Below are positions 41,957 to 51,824 of a stretch of 60,538 nt of DNA, in pieces. Source of the stretch: an uncultured Clostridia bacterium (GTDB lineage Bacteria > Bacillota > Clostridia > Oscillospirales > CAG-272); assembly GCA_947630625.1 (NCBI GenBank), contig CANRIL010000013.1, forward strand, positions 1 to 60,538, read 5' to 3'. A program made the translations under genes and the position numbers. Numbering within the stretch: the stretch's first letter is position 1; every line of letters begins with the position of its first letter. Below the pieces are notes generated by a model. That model worked only from the letters and a program-made list of their open reading frames with translations. It ran no database searches and was not told the origin of the DNA.

Positions 41957-42811
41957 TCAGGCCTTGTTTTTCAGTTCTAAGAGCGTAAAATCAAAATCGA
42001 CCGTCACCGTCAGCTTTGGAAGCGTGGAAAGCGCCGCCTCGCCCTCTCTCGGCGTGCGCCAGCGGTACGGGGTCATTGAATAGAGCGCCATGATATGCTC
42101 GCCCCCGACGATCTCCGCCGAAAACGTGACGCGCCGCCGCGACACCTCGCAGTATCCGAACGGGGCTGCAAGCACCGCGTGCTCTATCGGGACATTTTCC
42201 CTGACGTTATCGCGCCCGTATAATATCTCTTTCAGTTCAAATAGATGATCCCTGCCCGCCGAGCCGACCAAAAGCCAGCCTTCTGGAGACGTGACTCTCG
42301 CAAACTCCCCATAATCGCACGGTGAAAAAATCGAGAGCACCGCCGCGGCGGAATCACCCCGCAGCGGGAGCGCGGCGCTCGACGCCGTTATATATTTTAC
42401 TCTGTCGGCAACTCCCGCGCGTGAAGCCCCCTTTGCAGCCGCCTCGCACGCGTGCTTTGACGCGTCGACTCCGAGAACGCGAATGCCGGGGGTGCGCCGC
42501 GCAATGCCGTTCGTGTAGTATCCTTCCCCGCACCCCGCGTCTATGAGCAGCCCGCCTTCGGGCATGATCGCATTGATGGCCTCGGCGGCATAGTCTAGGA
42601 TCGGGGAATAGTAACCCGCCGAAAGAAATCTCCCGCGCGACAAAACCATTCCGCGGTCGTCTCCCGAGGTGCGGTTGCGAAGCTTGCCGGGGCGGAGAAG
42701 ATTGCAGTAGCCGGAGGCGGCTATATCATAGCTGTGCCCCGACTCGCATCTGAGCGCGCGGTCGCAAAGGACGAGCGGCGCGCCGCATATCGGGCAGATA
42801 AGTTCCGTCAT
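41957..42811 (-). CDS. RlmA-type 23S rRNA (guanine) N1-methyltransferase
   Basis: 284 residues from the ATG at 42811, which overlaps the sortase stop by ATGA. The N-terminal zinc ribbon LICPICGAPLVLCDRALRCESGHSYD (in parts) and SGYCNLLRP identify the RlmA(I)/RlmA(II) group; LLIDAGCGEGYYTNG is the SAM-binding motif I. These enzymes methylate G745 or G748 in domain II of 23S rRNA; in Gram-positives the related enzyme affects tylosin/mycinamicin response. Confidence 0.88.
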   Translation of the reverse strand: MTELICPICGAPLVLCDRALRCESGHSYDIAASGYCNLLRPGKLRNRTSGDDRGMVLSRGRFLSAGYYSPILDYAAEAINAIMPEGGLLIDAGCGEGYYTNGIARRTPGIRVLGVDASKHACEAAAKGASRAGVADRVKYITASSAALPLRGDSAAAVLSIFSPCDYGEFARVTSPEGWLLVGSAGRDHLFELKEILYGRDNVRENVPIEHAVLAAPFGYCEVSRRRVTFSAEIVGGEHIMALYSMTPYRWRTPREGEAALSTLPKLTVTVDFDFTLLELKNKA

Positions 42812-43809
42812 TCTATCACACCGCAAAGCTTCGCCTGCAGGCAGTAACGCTTCGTCCTGATGCCCGTCTTCGTACATGTCGAGAGCGTCAGGAGCCTGTC
42901 TGTCTCACTGAATTTCAGGTCTTTTTTGTATATCGCGTCCCGCGACATTTCATCTACGAACGAGAGAAAATCCTCGCCCCCGGAAAAACCGGTGCGGAAA
43001 TAGAACGTGTCGTAGTCGAACATGCTTATGCTGTACGGCTCATATTCGTAAAGCCCGGTCGTCGTATAGATATATATATGATGAGAGTCGAAAAACTCTT
43101 CATCGAGCACGAACTTCATCACGTCGCCGAACATATTCCCGGCGGAGCTGTTGTGCCCGTAGAGCACGGTGTTGTAATTGTTCATTATATAGTCGTCGAC
43201 CGAGTAGTCGGCGAATATCGAGCCGACGGACAAAGATTCGCCCGTGAACGCGTGATCGAGGTAAAAGCTGTTGTCCTCGCCGCGCACGATCGGATAATCT
43301 ATCCTTGTATCCTCTATATATATCCAGCCGTACATATCGGGATACTGCTGCTTCATGGAGGATATCTGCGCCTTCAGTTCCTCCACCTGTTCGTTATGCT
43401 CCGTGCTTTCGATCGTCACACCGGGATCGGGCTGCGAGACTCCCATCTCATAAGGGGCTGAGGACGACGAGCTGACAAGTAGTTTTACCGTGCCGTTATC
43501 CTTGTCCTTGCCGGACAGAAGATGGCTCATCGAAAATTCGTCCGAGATCTGAGAATAGTATATGTCGCCCGAAAACTGCTCCCACAACGTCGCCGCGAGC
43601 TCTATCACGCAGACGACGAATACCGCGACGGCGAAGAAATATACGGAGCGCTCGATTATGTATGATACGAGGTCGCCGCCGGTGCGCTGCTTCCTCGACG
43701 TCTCGCCGCCGATCTCCTCCGGCGTTATCTCGTCGAGCGAGCGGAGAAACACGTCCTCGTCAGCGGCCGACACGTGCTCATGCACGGCGCGCCTACGCCT
43801 TACAGCCAC
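42808..43809 (-). CDS. Class B sortase
   Basis: 333 residues from the GTG at 43809, eight bases after GGGAGG; the frame is open upstream without a ribosome-binding site. A cytoplasmic basic/acidic tail (1-60) leads to a signal-anchor helix (SVYFFAVAVFVVCVIELAATL, in parts). The catalytic domain has His in VLYGHNSS, Cys in LTLSTCT and Arg in TKRYCLQAK; WIYIEDTRIDYPIV is typical of class B. Sortase B anchors specialised surface proteins to peptidoglycan; no obvious substrate gene with a sorting signal lies nearby. Confidence 0.92.
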   Translation of the reverse strand: MAVRRRRAVHEHVSAADEDVFLRSLDEITPEEIGGETSRKQRTGGDLVSYIIERSVYFFAVAVFVVCVIELAATLWEQFSGDIYYSQISDEFSMSHLLSGKDKDNGTVKLLVSSSSSAPYEMGVSQPDPGVTIESTEHNEQVEELKAQISSMKQQYPDMYGWIYIEDTRIDYPIVRGEDNSFYLDHAFTGESLSVGSIFADYSVDDYIMNNYNTVLYGHNSSAGNMFGDVMKFVLDEEFFDSHHIYIYTTTGLYEYEPYSISMFDYDTFYFRTGFSGGEDFLSFVDEMSRDAIYKKDLKFSETDRLLTLSTCTKTGIRTKRYCLQAKLCGVIE

Positions 43810-43893
43810 AGTATTCACCTCCCGCCCTTGACATTTGAACTTCGCGATAGTATAATTTCCGTAACAGACACGGATAATTTCGCGCATGACACT

Positions 43894-43922
43894 ATTATAT
43901 AATTTTTATGCGGGTTTTACAA
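43894..43922 (-). promoter_or_regulatory. Promoter of the sortase operon
   Basis: On the minus strand TTGTAA (43922-43917), 17 bp, TATAAT (43899-43894); leader about 80 bases. Confidence 0.8.
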
Positions 43923-43978
43923 TAGCGGGCACGCAAAATTAACGGATTGTTCACAAAACGACTGCCGGGAGGGACATT

Positions 43979-45268
43979 ATGGAAGAGCGCTTTCGCGCGG
44001 AGATAACGGCGACGACGAATCTCGGCGCTGGCGTCGCCCACGCGCCCGACGGGCGCGTCGTTTTCGTCGCGTGCGCCGTGAAAGGCGACATTGCCGACAT
44101 CGTGATAACGAAAGCGCATGCCTCTTACTGCGAAGCGAACATCGCCGAGCTCATAACCCCGTCCCCGCACAGAGTAACGCCCCCGCCCTGCTTTGACGCG
44201 GGCTGCGGCGGCTGCGTTTTCCGCCATGTCGCGTATGAACACGAGCTCGAAGTCAAATCTGACTATATACGGTCGGCGATGAAAAAATGCGGCATCGACA
44301 TTTCGCCTGAGCCGTTTCTGACCGCCGGTGAGGGAGCGGTGCGCTCAAAAGTGACGGTTCCCGTCGGCGGCGGCATATCAGGTTATTATGCGCGCGCCTC
44401 GCACGATATCGTTCCGTCCTCCCGGTGCATGCTTCACGACGAGGAAACGGACGCGATACGCACATTTCTCGCCGGAATGCGCGTCCAAGCGCTGTGCGGG
44501 ATAACGGTGCGCCGCGCCTCCGAGGGCACGATGCTCATCATGCGCGCCCCCGAAGGGGGCGCTTCCGAATGGGGCGCCTCCAAAGGAGGAGCTTCCAAAG
44601 TAAACACCTCTGATCTTTCCGAGCTGCGGCGAGCCGCGCTCTCTGCGTATGATAAATTTCCGGCTCTGACGAGCGTTTTTATCCGCGCGAACGGCAGATA
44701 CGAGCACACCGCCGGGGACGCGGCGATATATGACACGCTTGCGGGCTGCCGCTTCAAAATTTCGCCCGATTCGTTTTATCAGGTCAACCACGCGTGCGCG
44801 GAGCTGTTATACGCGCGCGCGATCTCGGCAGCGTCGCTCTCCCCGGGGGAGAGTGCCGCCGACCTCTACTGCGGAACGGGCACGATCGGGATCGCCGCGG
44901 TCAAAGGCAAAAACGTCCGCCTGACGGGGATCGAGATCAACGCCTCCGCCGTTGAAGACGCGCGCGAAAACGCGTATTATAACGGCGTCGACGCCGAATT
45001 CATTCTCGGAGACGCCGCCTCGTACGGCGGTTATGCCGACTGCGTCTTCATCGACCCGCCCCGCGCGGGCTGCGGCGCGGAGCTTATCCGGTACCTCTGC
45101 AAATCGTCGCCGTCAAGAATCGTATACGTTTCGTGCAACCCATCGACGCTCGCGCGCGATGCCGCCCGCCTCTCTTCCGGAGGCTACCGCATCGTGAGCC
45201 TCACCCCCGTAGACATGTTCCCCCGAACGGGACACGTGGAGTGCGTTTTGTTGATGTCACGGGAATAA
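43979..45268 (+). CDS. RlmD/TrmA-family RNA (uracil-5) methyltransferase
   Basis: 429 residues. A TRAM-like N-terminus (ITATTNLGAGVAHAPDGRVVFVACAVKGD in parts) precedes the [4Fe-4S] site CFDAGCGGCVFRHVAYEHEL, then the Rossmann domain with DLYCGTGTIGIAA, the catalytic FIDPPRAGC and YVSCNPSTLARD. It makes m5U in rRNA or tRNA. Around residues 180-200 there is a Gly-Ala-Ser repeat (EGGASEWGASKGGASK), probably a small in-frame expansion on a surface loop. GGGAGG precedes the ATG. Confidence 0.93.
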   Translation: MEERFRAEITATTNLGAGVAHAPDGRVVFVACAVKGDIADIVITKAHASYCEANIAELITPSPHRVTPPPCFDAGCGGCVFRHVAYEHELEVKSDYIRSAMKKCGIDISPEPFLTAGEGAVRSKVTVPVGGGISGYYARASHDIVPSSRCMLHDEETDAIRTFLAGMRVQALCGITVRRASEGTMLIMRAPEGGASEWGASKGGASKVNTSDLSELRRAALSAYDKFPALTSVFIRANGRYEHTAGDAAIYDTLAGCRFKISPDSFYQVNHACAELLYARAISAASLSPGESAADLYCGTGTIGIAAVKGKNVRLTGIEINASAVEDARENAYYNGVDAEFILGDAASYGGYADCVFIDPPRAGCGAELIRYLCKSSPSRIVYVSCNPSTLARDAARLSSGGYRIVSLTPVDMFPRTGHVECVLLMSRE

Positions 45269-45353
45269 AAATCCGAAGGATCATAAAATTTTATAAGCCT
45301 GATATTTTATAGATGCTTATCGTGAATGCAGCGCATGAATAAGGAAATCTGAA

Positions 45354-47582
45354 ATGAAAAAGTATGTATATTTATTTGAACTGGATTCTGTCCGCAAAAC
45401 AGATGAAGAAATAATAACAGGTCAGAAAGCTTTATATAATGAAATCGTAAGAAACGGCAACATTGTAGTTCTGACCTGCAATCAGCTGATAGATTCGAGA
45501 GGCTTTTTCAGCTTGCTGCATAATAAAGATTACTACGATAATTTTATCAAGCTGTTCCAAAGCGGTTCCATATGTATTTCCCAGTACGGAGATATTCGTA
45601 CCATTTCTCAATACCTTATAGACAATATTTCAAAAAATCAAGACTTTATCTATTCCGGCTGGCCTCTGAAATCAACGCAGAAAAGACTGCTGGCTCTGAT
45701 CAAGCGAAGCCTGATGTATTCGGATCTGACCGAGATATACGACTACTTAACTAATGCCAAAAGCGACGATGAAATTCTCGACTTATTTATTGAAGCGGAT
45801 CGTGAAAATCACGTGTCGGATACAACGTTTACAGCAGATGAGTGCAGAGAGATACTTGACCATTTGTGCTATCTTCTTAAAACTGTTTTAAGATTGAGCC
45901 CTCTGAACTCGATTTATATTAATCCAAAGTCAGATGATGAATATCAGATGTCACTGGCAAAATATATAAAATGTGCTCTGCGTTTAACGCCTGAATCCGA
46001 TGACAGGCTGTGGCCGGACGCAAAAAGAATAATTGAAACTATCGTAAGCCTGAACGGCGCCAAAATAGATAATATAACCGACCGTTCCAAGTACCATCAC
46101 GCAATTAAAAGACTGTATGAAACGGAACTTGAAGGCGGGGAGCTCCCCGACAAAGATGCGTATCAATATGCGGAGGCGATAATCGATATATGCTATAATT
46201 ATCAGCTTGAGTACAGCATCTGCAATTCTTCAAAGCATTATAATATAAGTGAACTTTTAAGTGATGATCCGGAAAGCTGGACAACCTTCAGGCTCGATTT
46301 CTTCTATAGATTGGCACAGCTCTGGGGCGACGGTTCAGACCGTGATATCCGTTTTTTAGCCGAAGAAACAAGCGATTTTGATACTTTTGAAAAAATCAGA
46401 CGGGTGCCTGATTTTGAAAGAGCCTGCAGAATATTGGATTATTCAAAGAAACGAACGGCGACGAGCGACGAGCCGGCGGAGGTCTACAGATACGAACACG
46501 AGCTCAATAAGCAAAGGAAGAAATATAAGCGCAAGATCAAGTCTTCAATATACATAAGGCTGCTGTCCGCGCTGATCTGTATTTTTGTCGCCTGCTGCGT
46601 TGAGATCATGATCCAATTGCTGCAGAATGTTTTAGACAGTCTGAACAACTTCAGCTTTATTGTGGAGACATTGGCGTTTCTCGTTTTGACAGAACTTATC
46701 ACGTGGTGGCTGTCAAAAATTTCACGAGGGCACCTCCTGCCGATGTCGGAAGCGTTCACGGACATTAAACTGGTTGCTTCCGACTGGTGTACGATCACTT
46801 TTTCAAAGCTTAAGACATACTGCAGCGGCTCTTTGGAAAATGAAGACGTTCCCGAAAAATACAATGCGGGCAGACACATTGAATTCGTCAGGTCTGACCA
46901 GATGAAGCAGTATCTGAGCTTTCGAAAAAATAACGCCTCGTTGTTTAAAGGATCGGACATTTATCCGATCGCGGATCTAAGCGACGATAACTGCGACAGA
47001 AACAAAGTATTGAAAGCGTTGGCAAGAGATGAGGAATTGTTCGGACGCCGATACGGTGTTGTTTACAAAAGCAAGTTCAACACGATGGTTGTAGACCCGA
47101 TAATCGACAGGCGCGATTCGGCTGTATCATATTATCCGTATGAAAGGGTAGTTCCGACCTCCGGTAAAGACGGTGCTGTGATGATACCGAAGTGCGGAGA
47201 TAAATTTATTATGATAGAGCAGTACCGCCACGCGATCAGGGCGGAGCAATACAGCTTTCCGCGCGGATTCGCTGATGAGAACGAATCGCCAGAGGAAACC
47301 GCAACCCGCGAATTAAATGAAGAGTTGAACGTAAAAGAGATCAGCCGCATCAACTTATTGGGAAGAACAGCCCCCGACAGCGGTCTGACAAGTTCTGTCG
47401 TGTATGTATATCTGGTCGAATTTGCGGCTCCCTCGCCAAGCATCGGTCACGAAGGGATCAAGGATGCCGTATATTTAAGCGAAGAAGAAGTGGACGGCTG
47501 GATAAAAGCAGGAAAAATAAATGACGGCTTTACATTGAGCGCCTGGACTCTCTTAAAGTCAAATAAAAAATCAGTAATTTAA
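45354..47582 (+). CDS. Large membrane-anchored Nudix-hydrolase protein, acquired (AT-rich)
   Basis: 742 residues. Residues 1-390 form a helical domain that opens with YVYLFELDSVRKTDEEI and VVLTCNQLIDSRGFF; I do not recognise it. Two hydrophobic segments follow (about 400-425 and 435-457), then a linker and a Nudix domain: the box at 638-660 reads GFADENESPEETATRELNEELN, keeping the catalytic RE-EE core but with Asn for the second conserved Gly. Similarity in the surrounding PRGFA context suggests ADP-ribose or NAD-type pyrophosphatases. The gene is markedly AT-richer than its neighbours. AAGGAAAT precedes the ATG. A role in nucleotide signalling or defence at the membrane is possible but unproven. 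Confidence 0.82.
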   Translation: MKKYVYLFELDSVRKTDEEIITGQKALYNEIVRNGNIVVLTCNQLIDSRGFFSLLHNKDYYDNFIKLFQSGSICISQYGDIRTISQYLIDNISKNQDFIYSGWPLKSTQKRLLALIKRSLMYSDLTEIYDYLTNAKSDDEILDLFIEADRENHVSDTTFTADECREILDHLCYLLKTVLRLSPLNSIYINPKSDDEYQMSLAKYIKCALRLTPESDDRLWPDAKRIIETIVSLNGAKIDNITDRSKYHHAIKRLYETELEGGELPDKDAYQYAEAIIDICYNYQLEYSICNSSKHYNISELLSDDPESWTTFRLDFFYRLAQLWGDGSDRDIRFLAEETSDFDTFEKIRRVPDFERACRILDYSKKRTATSDEPAEVYRYEHELNKQRKKYKRKIKSSIYIRLLSALICIFVACCVEIMIQLLQNVLDSLNNFSFIVETLAFLVLTELITWWLSKISRGHLLPMSEAFTDIKLVASDWCTITFSKLKTYCSGSLENEDVPEKYNAGRHIEFVRSDQMKQYLSFRKNNASLFKGSDIYPIADLSDDNCDRNKVLKALARDEELFGRRYGVVYKSKFNTMVVDPIIDRRDSAVSYYPYERVVPTSGKDGAVMIPKCGDKFIMIEQYRHAIRAEQYSFPRGFADENESPEETATRELNEELNVKEISRINLLGRTAPDSGLTSSVVYVYLVEFAAPSPSIGHEGIKDAVYLSEEEVDGWIKAGKINDGFTLSAWTLLKSNKKSVI

Positions 47583-47759
47583 TTATATACTGCCGTATGA
47601 TCATAAAAAACATTGATAAGCCTTGCGGCGCGATGGCGGCAAGGAGCGGCGCGCTGCATCTGATGTTAGAAATAAACTTTTGATATTTTACATAGATACA
47701 CGCCGCGCGGCTTTGTGCGCCGCGGCGGAGATATACCTAAAAAAGGCAAGAGAGCTTGT

Positions 47760-48776
47760 ATGAAAAAAATACTTCTCATAGGTACGGGCGGAACGATCGC
47801 CTCGGAGCTGACCGAAAGCGGACTTTCTCCGGGACTCACGACGGAGCAGCTTCTGGCGTTTACTCCGGCGGTCGGCAGGATATGCCATGTCGACTGTCTT
47901 GAGCTGTTCGCGCTCGACAGCACAAACATAACTCCGAAGCACTGGCAGATCATCGTCCGCTCGATAAAGGAAAACTACGAAAACTACGACGGATTTGTGC
48001 TGACGCACGGCACCGACACGATGGCGTACACGGCAGCCGCCCTCTCCTATATGATCCAGGACAGCCCGAAGCCGATCGTCCTGACGGGGGCTCAGAAGCC
48101 GATCGGATTTGACACCACGGACTCGAAGGCGAACCTCACGGACGCGTTTCTGTGCGCCTCGTCCGACATGCCGGGCGTCTCTATCGTCTTCGACCACAAG
48201 GTCATCCTCGGGACGCGAGCGAAAAAGACGCATTCAAAGAGCTTTGACGCGTTTTCGAGCATCAATTATCCCGAACTCGGCGTCGTGCGGGACGGCGTTC
48301 TCCTTCGCTACATACAGCGCTCTGCCGCTCTTTTCCCGACGTTTTATGAAGAGCTCGACCGGGATGTCGCCCTCGTCAAGCTGCTGCCCGGCATGGGACG
48401 CGACGTTCTTGATTTTCTCTTTTCCAAAAACGACGCCGTCATAATCGAGAGCTTCGGCGTCGGAGGTGTACCTGAGGCGGGCGGGTTCTATGACTGCATC
48501 GAATCCTGGAAGGAACGCGGCAGGCTCGCTGTTCTTACGACTCAGGTCGAAAACGAGGGCAGCGACCTCTGCGTATATCACGTCGGCTCCCGGCTTAAAA
48601 ATCAGCTCGGCGTGCTCGAAGCTTACGACATGACGACCGAGGCCGTATATGCCAAGCTGATGTGGATACTTTCGCTTACAAAAGAGCCGGAGAAGATCGC
48701 GCGCATGTTTTATTCCCCGGTCGCCGGCGATATACTCTGGCCGGCGTCTGACAATATGGCGAACGCCGTGCTTTAA
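47760..48776 (+). CDS. Type I L-asparaginase
   Basis: 338 residues from the ATG at 47760; the earlier ATG at 47715 lies in a GC-rich hairpin. The catalytic threonines are in LLIGTGGTIAS and LTHGTDTMAYTA, and the conserved Lys in LTGAQKPIG. No signal peptide, so it is the cytoplasmic form that converts asparagine to aspartate and ammonia. Two intercistronic hairpins (CCTTGC/GCAAGG near 47622 and CCGCG/CGCGG near 47703-47725) separate it from the Nudix gene. Confidence 0.93.
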   Translation: MKKILLIGTGGTIASELTESGLSPGLTTEQLLAFTPAVGRICHVDCLELFALDSTNITPKHWQIIVRSIKENYENYDGFVLTHGTDTMAYTAAALSYMIQDSPKPIVLTGAQKPIGFDTTDSKANLTDAFLCASSDMPGVSIVFDHKVILGTRAKKTHSKSFDAFSSINYPELGVVRDGVLLRYIQRSAALFPTFYEELDRDVALVKLLPGMGRDVLDFLFSKNDAVIIESFGVGGVPEAGGFYDCIESWKERGRLAVLTTQVENEGSDLCVYHVGSRLKNQLGVLEAYDMTTEAVYAKLMWILSLTKEPEKIARMFYSPVAGDILWPASDNMANAVL

Positions 48777-48788
48777 CGAGGCAGACAT

Positions 48789-50129
48789 ATGGAAACAATA
48801 AAAGCAAAACTCAATAAAAAGCTGTCTTCGTCTCAGATCATCATAATCAGCTTCGCCGCGGGGATACTCCTCGGCGCGCTCATACTCATGCTGCCGATCT
48901 CGTCCGCGAGCGGAGAATGGACAAGCTTCGCGGACGCGCTCTTTACCGCGACATCCGCCCTCTGCGTCACCGGGCTCGTCGTGCAGGACACGGCGACGTA
49001 CTGGTCGACGTTCGGCCATGCCGTTATAATCACACTGATCCAGATAGGCGGCATGGGGATCGTAACGATGGCGATATTTTTCTCGGCTCTGTCGGGGAAA
49101 AGGATCGGTATCCGCGGGCGGAGCATAATGCAGGATTCGATCTCCGCCGACAAAGTGGGCGGCATCGTCGAGCTGACCGGCTTCATAATCAGAATGACGG
49201 TGATATTTGAGCTTTTTGGCGCTGTCGCCATGGCGCCCGCGTTCTGCAGCGAATTCGGCATCCTCCGCGGGATCTGGTACAGCGTCTTCCACTCGATCTC
49301 CGCGTTCTGCAACGCGGGATTCGACCTTATGGGCGTGAACGGAAAATTTTCCTCCCTCACCTCGTTTGCATCGTCCCCTTCGATAAACATCGCGCTTATA
49401 GCTCTCATATTGATCGGTGGCATCGGGTTTTCGACGTGGGACGACATGCGCAAAAACAAGCTCCGCGTCACGCGGTACAGGATGCAGACAAAGGTCATCC
49501 TGACCGTCACGCTCGCGCTCGTCATTTTGCCCGCGCTCTATTTCTTCTTCTTTGAGCTTGGCAAGCTTCCGCTCGGCGAGCGCGTGCTCGGTTCGCTCTT
49601 TCAGTCTGTCACGCTGCGCACCGCCGGATTCAACACCGTCGACCTAACGCTTCTGAGCGAGGCTGGGATCGCGATCATGATCGCCGTCATGCTCGTCGGC
49701 GGTTCGCCCGGTTCGACCGCGGGCGGCATGAAGACGACAACGCTCGCCGTCATGCTCTCAAACGCGATCTCCGTTTTCCGTCGCCGCGAGCACACTCATT
49801 TCTTCGGGCGCAGGATACCGGAGGAGGCGGTCAAAAGCGCCGCCACGATCGTCACCATGTACCTCGTCCTCTTTATCGGCGGCGGCTGCATCATCAGCCG
49901 GATCGAGGGGCTGCCGCTTCTGACGTGCCTGTTTGAGACGGCGTCCGCCGTCGCCACCGTCGGATTGACGCTCGGCATAACTCCGGGACTCGGACTCATC
50001 TCGCGCGCCATACTGATCCTGCTCATGTACTGCGGCAGAGTCGGCGGGCTTACGCTCATTTTCGCCGCCGTTTCCGGCGTCACCGGAAACACCCAGCGGC
50101 TCCCGCAGGAAAAAATAACTATAGGATAA
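48789..50129 (+). CDS. TrkH/KtrB-family potassium channel subunit
   Basis: 446 residues with four M1-P-M2 repeats. The selectivity-filter loops are visible: TATSALCVTGLVVQD, SIS-AFCNAGFDLMG, TLRTAGFNTVDL and TASAVATVGLTLG, each with the single conserved Gly of Trk/Ktr channels. It moves K+ (with Na+ in KtrB) into the cell and needs the RCK subunit encoded 17 bases downstream. It starts 13 bases after the asparaginase stop, probably one transcript. Confidence 0.94.
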   Translation: METIKAKLNKKLSSSQIIIISFAAGILLGALILMLPISSASGEWTSFADALFTATSALCVTGLVVQDTATYWSTFGHAVIITLIQIGGMGIVTMAIFFSALSGKRIGIRGRSIMQDSISADKVGGIVELTGFIIRMTVIFELFGAVAMAPAFCSEFGILRGIWYSVFHSISAFCNAGFDLMGVNGKFSSLTSFASSPSINIALIALILIGGIGFSTWDDMRKNKLRVTRYRMQTKVILTVTLALVILPALYFFFFELGKLPLGERVLGSLFQSVTLRTAGFNTVDLTLLSEAGIAIMIAVMLVGGSPGSTAGGMKTTTLAVMLSNAISVFRRREHTHFFGRRIPEEAVKSAATIVTMYLVLFIGGGCIISRIEGLPLLTCLFETASAVATVGLTLGITPGLGLISRAILILLMYCGRVGGLTLIFAAVSGVTGNTQRLPQEKITIG

Positions 50130-50145
50130 AGGAGCATCAAAAATC

Positions 50146-50793
50146 ATGAAATCGATCCTCATAATAGGCCTCGGCAGATTCGGCTCGCATATCGCCCGCA
50201 AGCTGTCGGAACTCAATCATCAGGTTATGGCTGTAGACGTAAACGAGGAGCGCGCCAATTCGGTCCTCCCGTTCGTCACAAACGTTCAGATCGGGGACAG
50301 CACGAATCAGGCGTTCCTTGAGTCTCTCGGCGTCCGAAATTTCGACGCCTGCATCGTCGCCATAGGAGACGACTTTCAGAGCTCGCTTGAAACCGCGTCC
50401 CTGCTCAAAGAGCTGGGCGCGAAAAAGGTCATCGCGCGCGCCTCCCGCGGCGTGCAGGAAAAATTCCTTCTGCGCTGCGGCGCCGACGAGGTCGTTTATC
50501 CCGAAAAGCAGCTCGCCGCATGGACCGCGATCCGCTGCACCTCGGACAGCATCCTCGACTACATTGAGCTTGACGGCGAATACGCGATATTCGAGGTCAC
50601 GATCCCGCGCGAATGGAACGGAAAAACAGTCCTTGAACTCGACATCCGCAAGAAATACGGGATAAACATCCTCGCCTACCGTGACAACGGCAAGCTGAAC
50701 ATGAACATTACTCCCGATACAAGGTTTGAGGCGGGGGACTCGATCTACGTGCTCGGCCATCCGAAATCGGTCAACAAGTGCTTTAAAATATAA
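50146..50793 (+). CDS. TrkA/KtrA-family potassium uptake regulator
   Basis: 215 residues: an RCK-N Rossmann domain (IIGLGRFGSHIARKLSELNH, then the acidic VDVNEE that binds the nucleotide ribose, GDSTNQAFLESLG) and an RCK-C domain from about 135 (EVTIPREWNGKTVLELDIRKKYGINILAY, in parts). It forms the cytoplasmic octameric ring that gates the channel in response to ATP/ADP or c-di-AMP. Confidence 0.94.
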   Translation: MKSILIIGLGRFGSHIARKLSELNHQVMAVDVNEERANSVLPFVTNVQIGDSTNQAFLESLGVRNFDACIVAIGDDFQSSLETASLLKELGAKKVIARASRGVQEKFLLRCGADEVVYPEKQLAAWTAIRCTSDSILDYIELDGEYAIFEVTIPREWNGKTVLELDIRKKYGINILAYRDNGKLNMNITPDTRFEAGDSIYVLGHPKSVNKCFKI

Positions 50794-50817
50794 CTGACCA
50801 AAAAGCGAGGACACGAT

Positions 50818-51510
50818 ATGGAAATAAAAAAGCTCAACGACAGCACATGGCAGATAGATGACGGCGGCGTCCGCTTTTTCCTGCTCGCGGGAGAAAAGCG
50901 CGCGCTGCTCATAGACTCCGGGATGACGGTGCAAAACGCGGACGAGATCGCCGCCGGACTCACAGGCGTCCCGATCTCGCTGCTGACGACGCATGCCGAC
51001 CCTGACCACATCGGCTCGGCGGAGAAATTTGACGGTTTCTATATGCACCCGGCGGAGGCAACAAACTATTATAAATCTCAGCGCCGCAAAGGGACGTTCA
51101 CGCCGGTCTGGGACGGCGAGATAATTGACCTCGGCGGGCGCGAGCTCGAAATAATCCACATGCCGGGGCACACGCCGGGCAGCGTCACCGTGCTCGACCG
51201 CGCGGGGCGCGCTGTCTACGGCGGCGACCCAGTCCAGGACGGGAGCATATTCATGTTCGGCGCGCAGCGCGAGCTGCACGCCTACGTCGCGAGCATCAGA
51301 AGGCTCGAAAGCCAGAGCGGCCGCTTTGACCTGATCTACCCCTCGCACGGCACCTGCCCGCTGACGCCTGACATAATCCCCGCGCTGCGCATCGGCGCTG
51401 AGCGCATACTTTCAGGCGAGCTGCGCGGCAACGTCGTAGACTTTCACGGCAGCAGGATCCGCCGGATAGACGCGGGCGCTGCCACCTTCCTCTGCGACGC
51501 GGACATATGA
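50818..51510 (+). CDS. Metallo-beta-lactamase-fold hydrolase
   Basis: 230 residues. Metal ligands are in TTHADPDHIGS, MPGHTPGSV, GGDPVQDG and the last His in YPSHGTCPL. The motif order and short size resemble glyoxalase-II-like and general MBL hydrolases; substrate unknown. The stop overlaps the next gene by four bases. Confidence 0.9.
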   Translation: MEIKKLNDSTWQIDDGGVRFFLLAGEKRALLIDSGMTVQNADEIAAGLTGVPISLLTTHADPDHIGSAEKFDGFYMHPAEATNYYKSQRRKGTFTPVWDGEIIDLGGRELEIIHMPGHTPGSVTVLDRAGRAVYGGDPVQDGSIFMFGAQRELHAYVASIRRLESQSGRFDLIYPSHGTCPLTPDIIPALRIGAERILSGELRGNVVDFHGSRIRRIDAGAATFLCDADI

Positions 51511-51824
51511 AGGCTGCGCTTCCCGTCAGGGTGAAAATAACGGCGGTCAGGGCTGCAAGGTATTCCGACCTGATTGAAAAATACGAAAATCCGCTTGAGG
51601 ACGAATGCAGCGTAGCTGTCGGCGACGTATTTTATTCGGACGGAGAACGCCCGGACGCGCTGTGCACCGAAGCGTGGCGCGCGATGGAGCCGTTTGTGGC
51701 TGAGCTCATGTCGGGCGGCGGCGACTTTTTTGACGGCTGGATGAAAGACCCGCACTCCGCGATGGTGTCATGCAGCGACGGGTTCCGCCCCGTCAGCTTT
51801 CTCTGTGAGGCGATATATGAATAA
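51507..51824 (+). CDS. TIGR04076 family protein
   Basis: 105 residues with the family features: VKITAVRAARYSDLIEKYE, the Cys-containing DECSVAVGDVFYSDGERPDALCTEAWRAM region (in parts) and the C-terminal CSDGFRPVSFLCEA. Function unknown; several Cys suggest metal or cluster contact. It overlaps the following radical SAM gene, a pairing that may be functional. Confidence 0.82.
   Translation: MKAALPVRVKITAVRAARYSDLIEKYENPLEDECSVAVGDVFYSDGERPDALCTEAWRAMEPFVAELMSGGGDFFDGWMKDPHSAMVSCSDGFRPVSFLCEAIYE

Noticed and set aside
48234-49292. 352-codon minus-strand frame opposite asparaginase and TrkH
   Set aside because: Covers two well-defined plus genes and has no start context or recognisable motifs.
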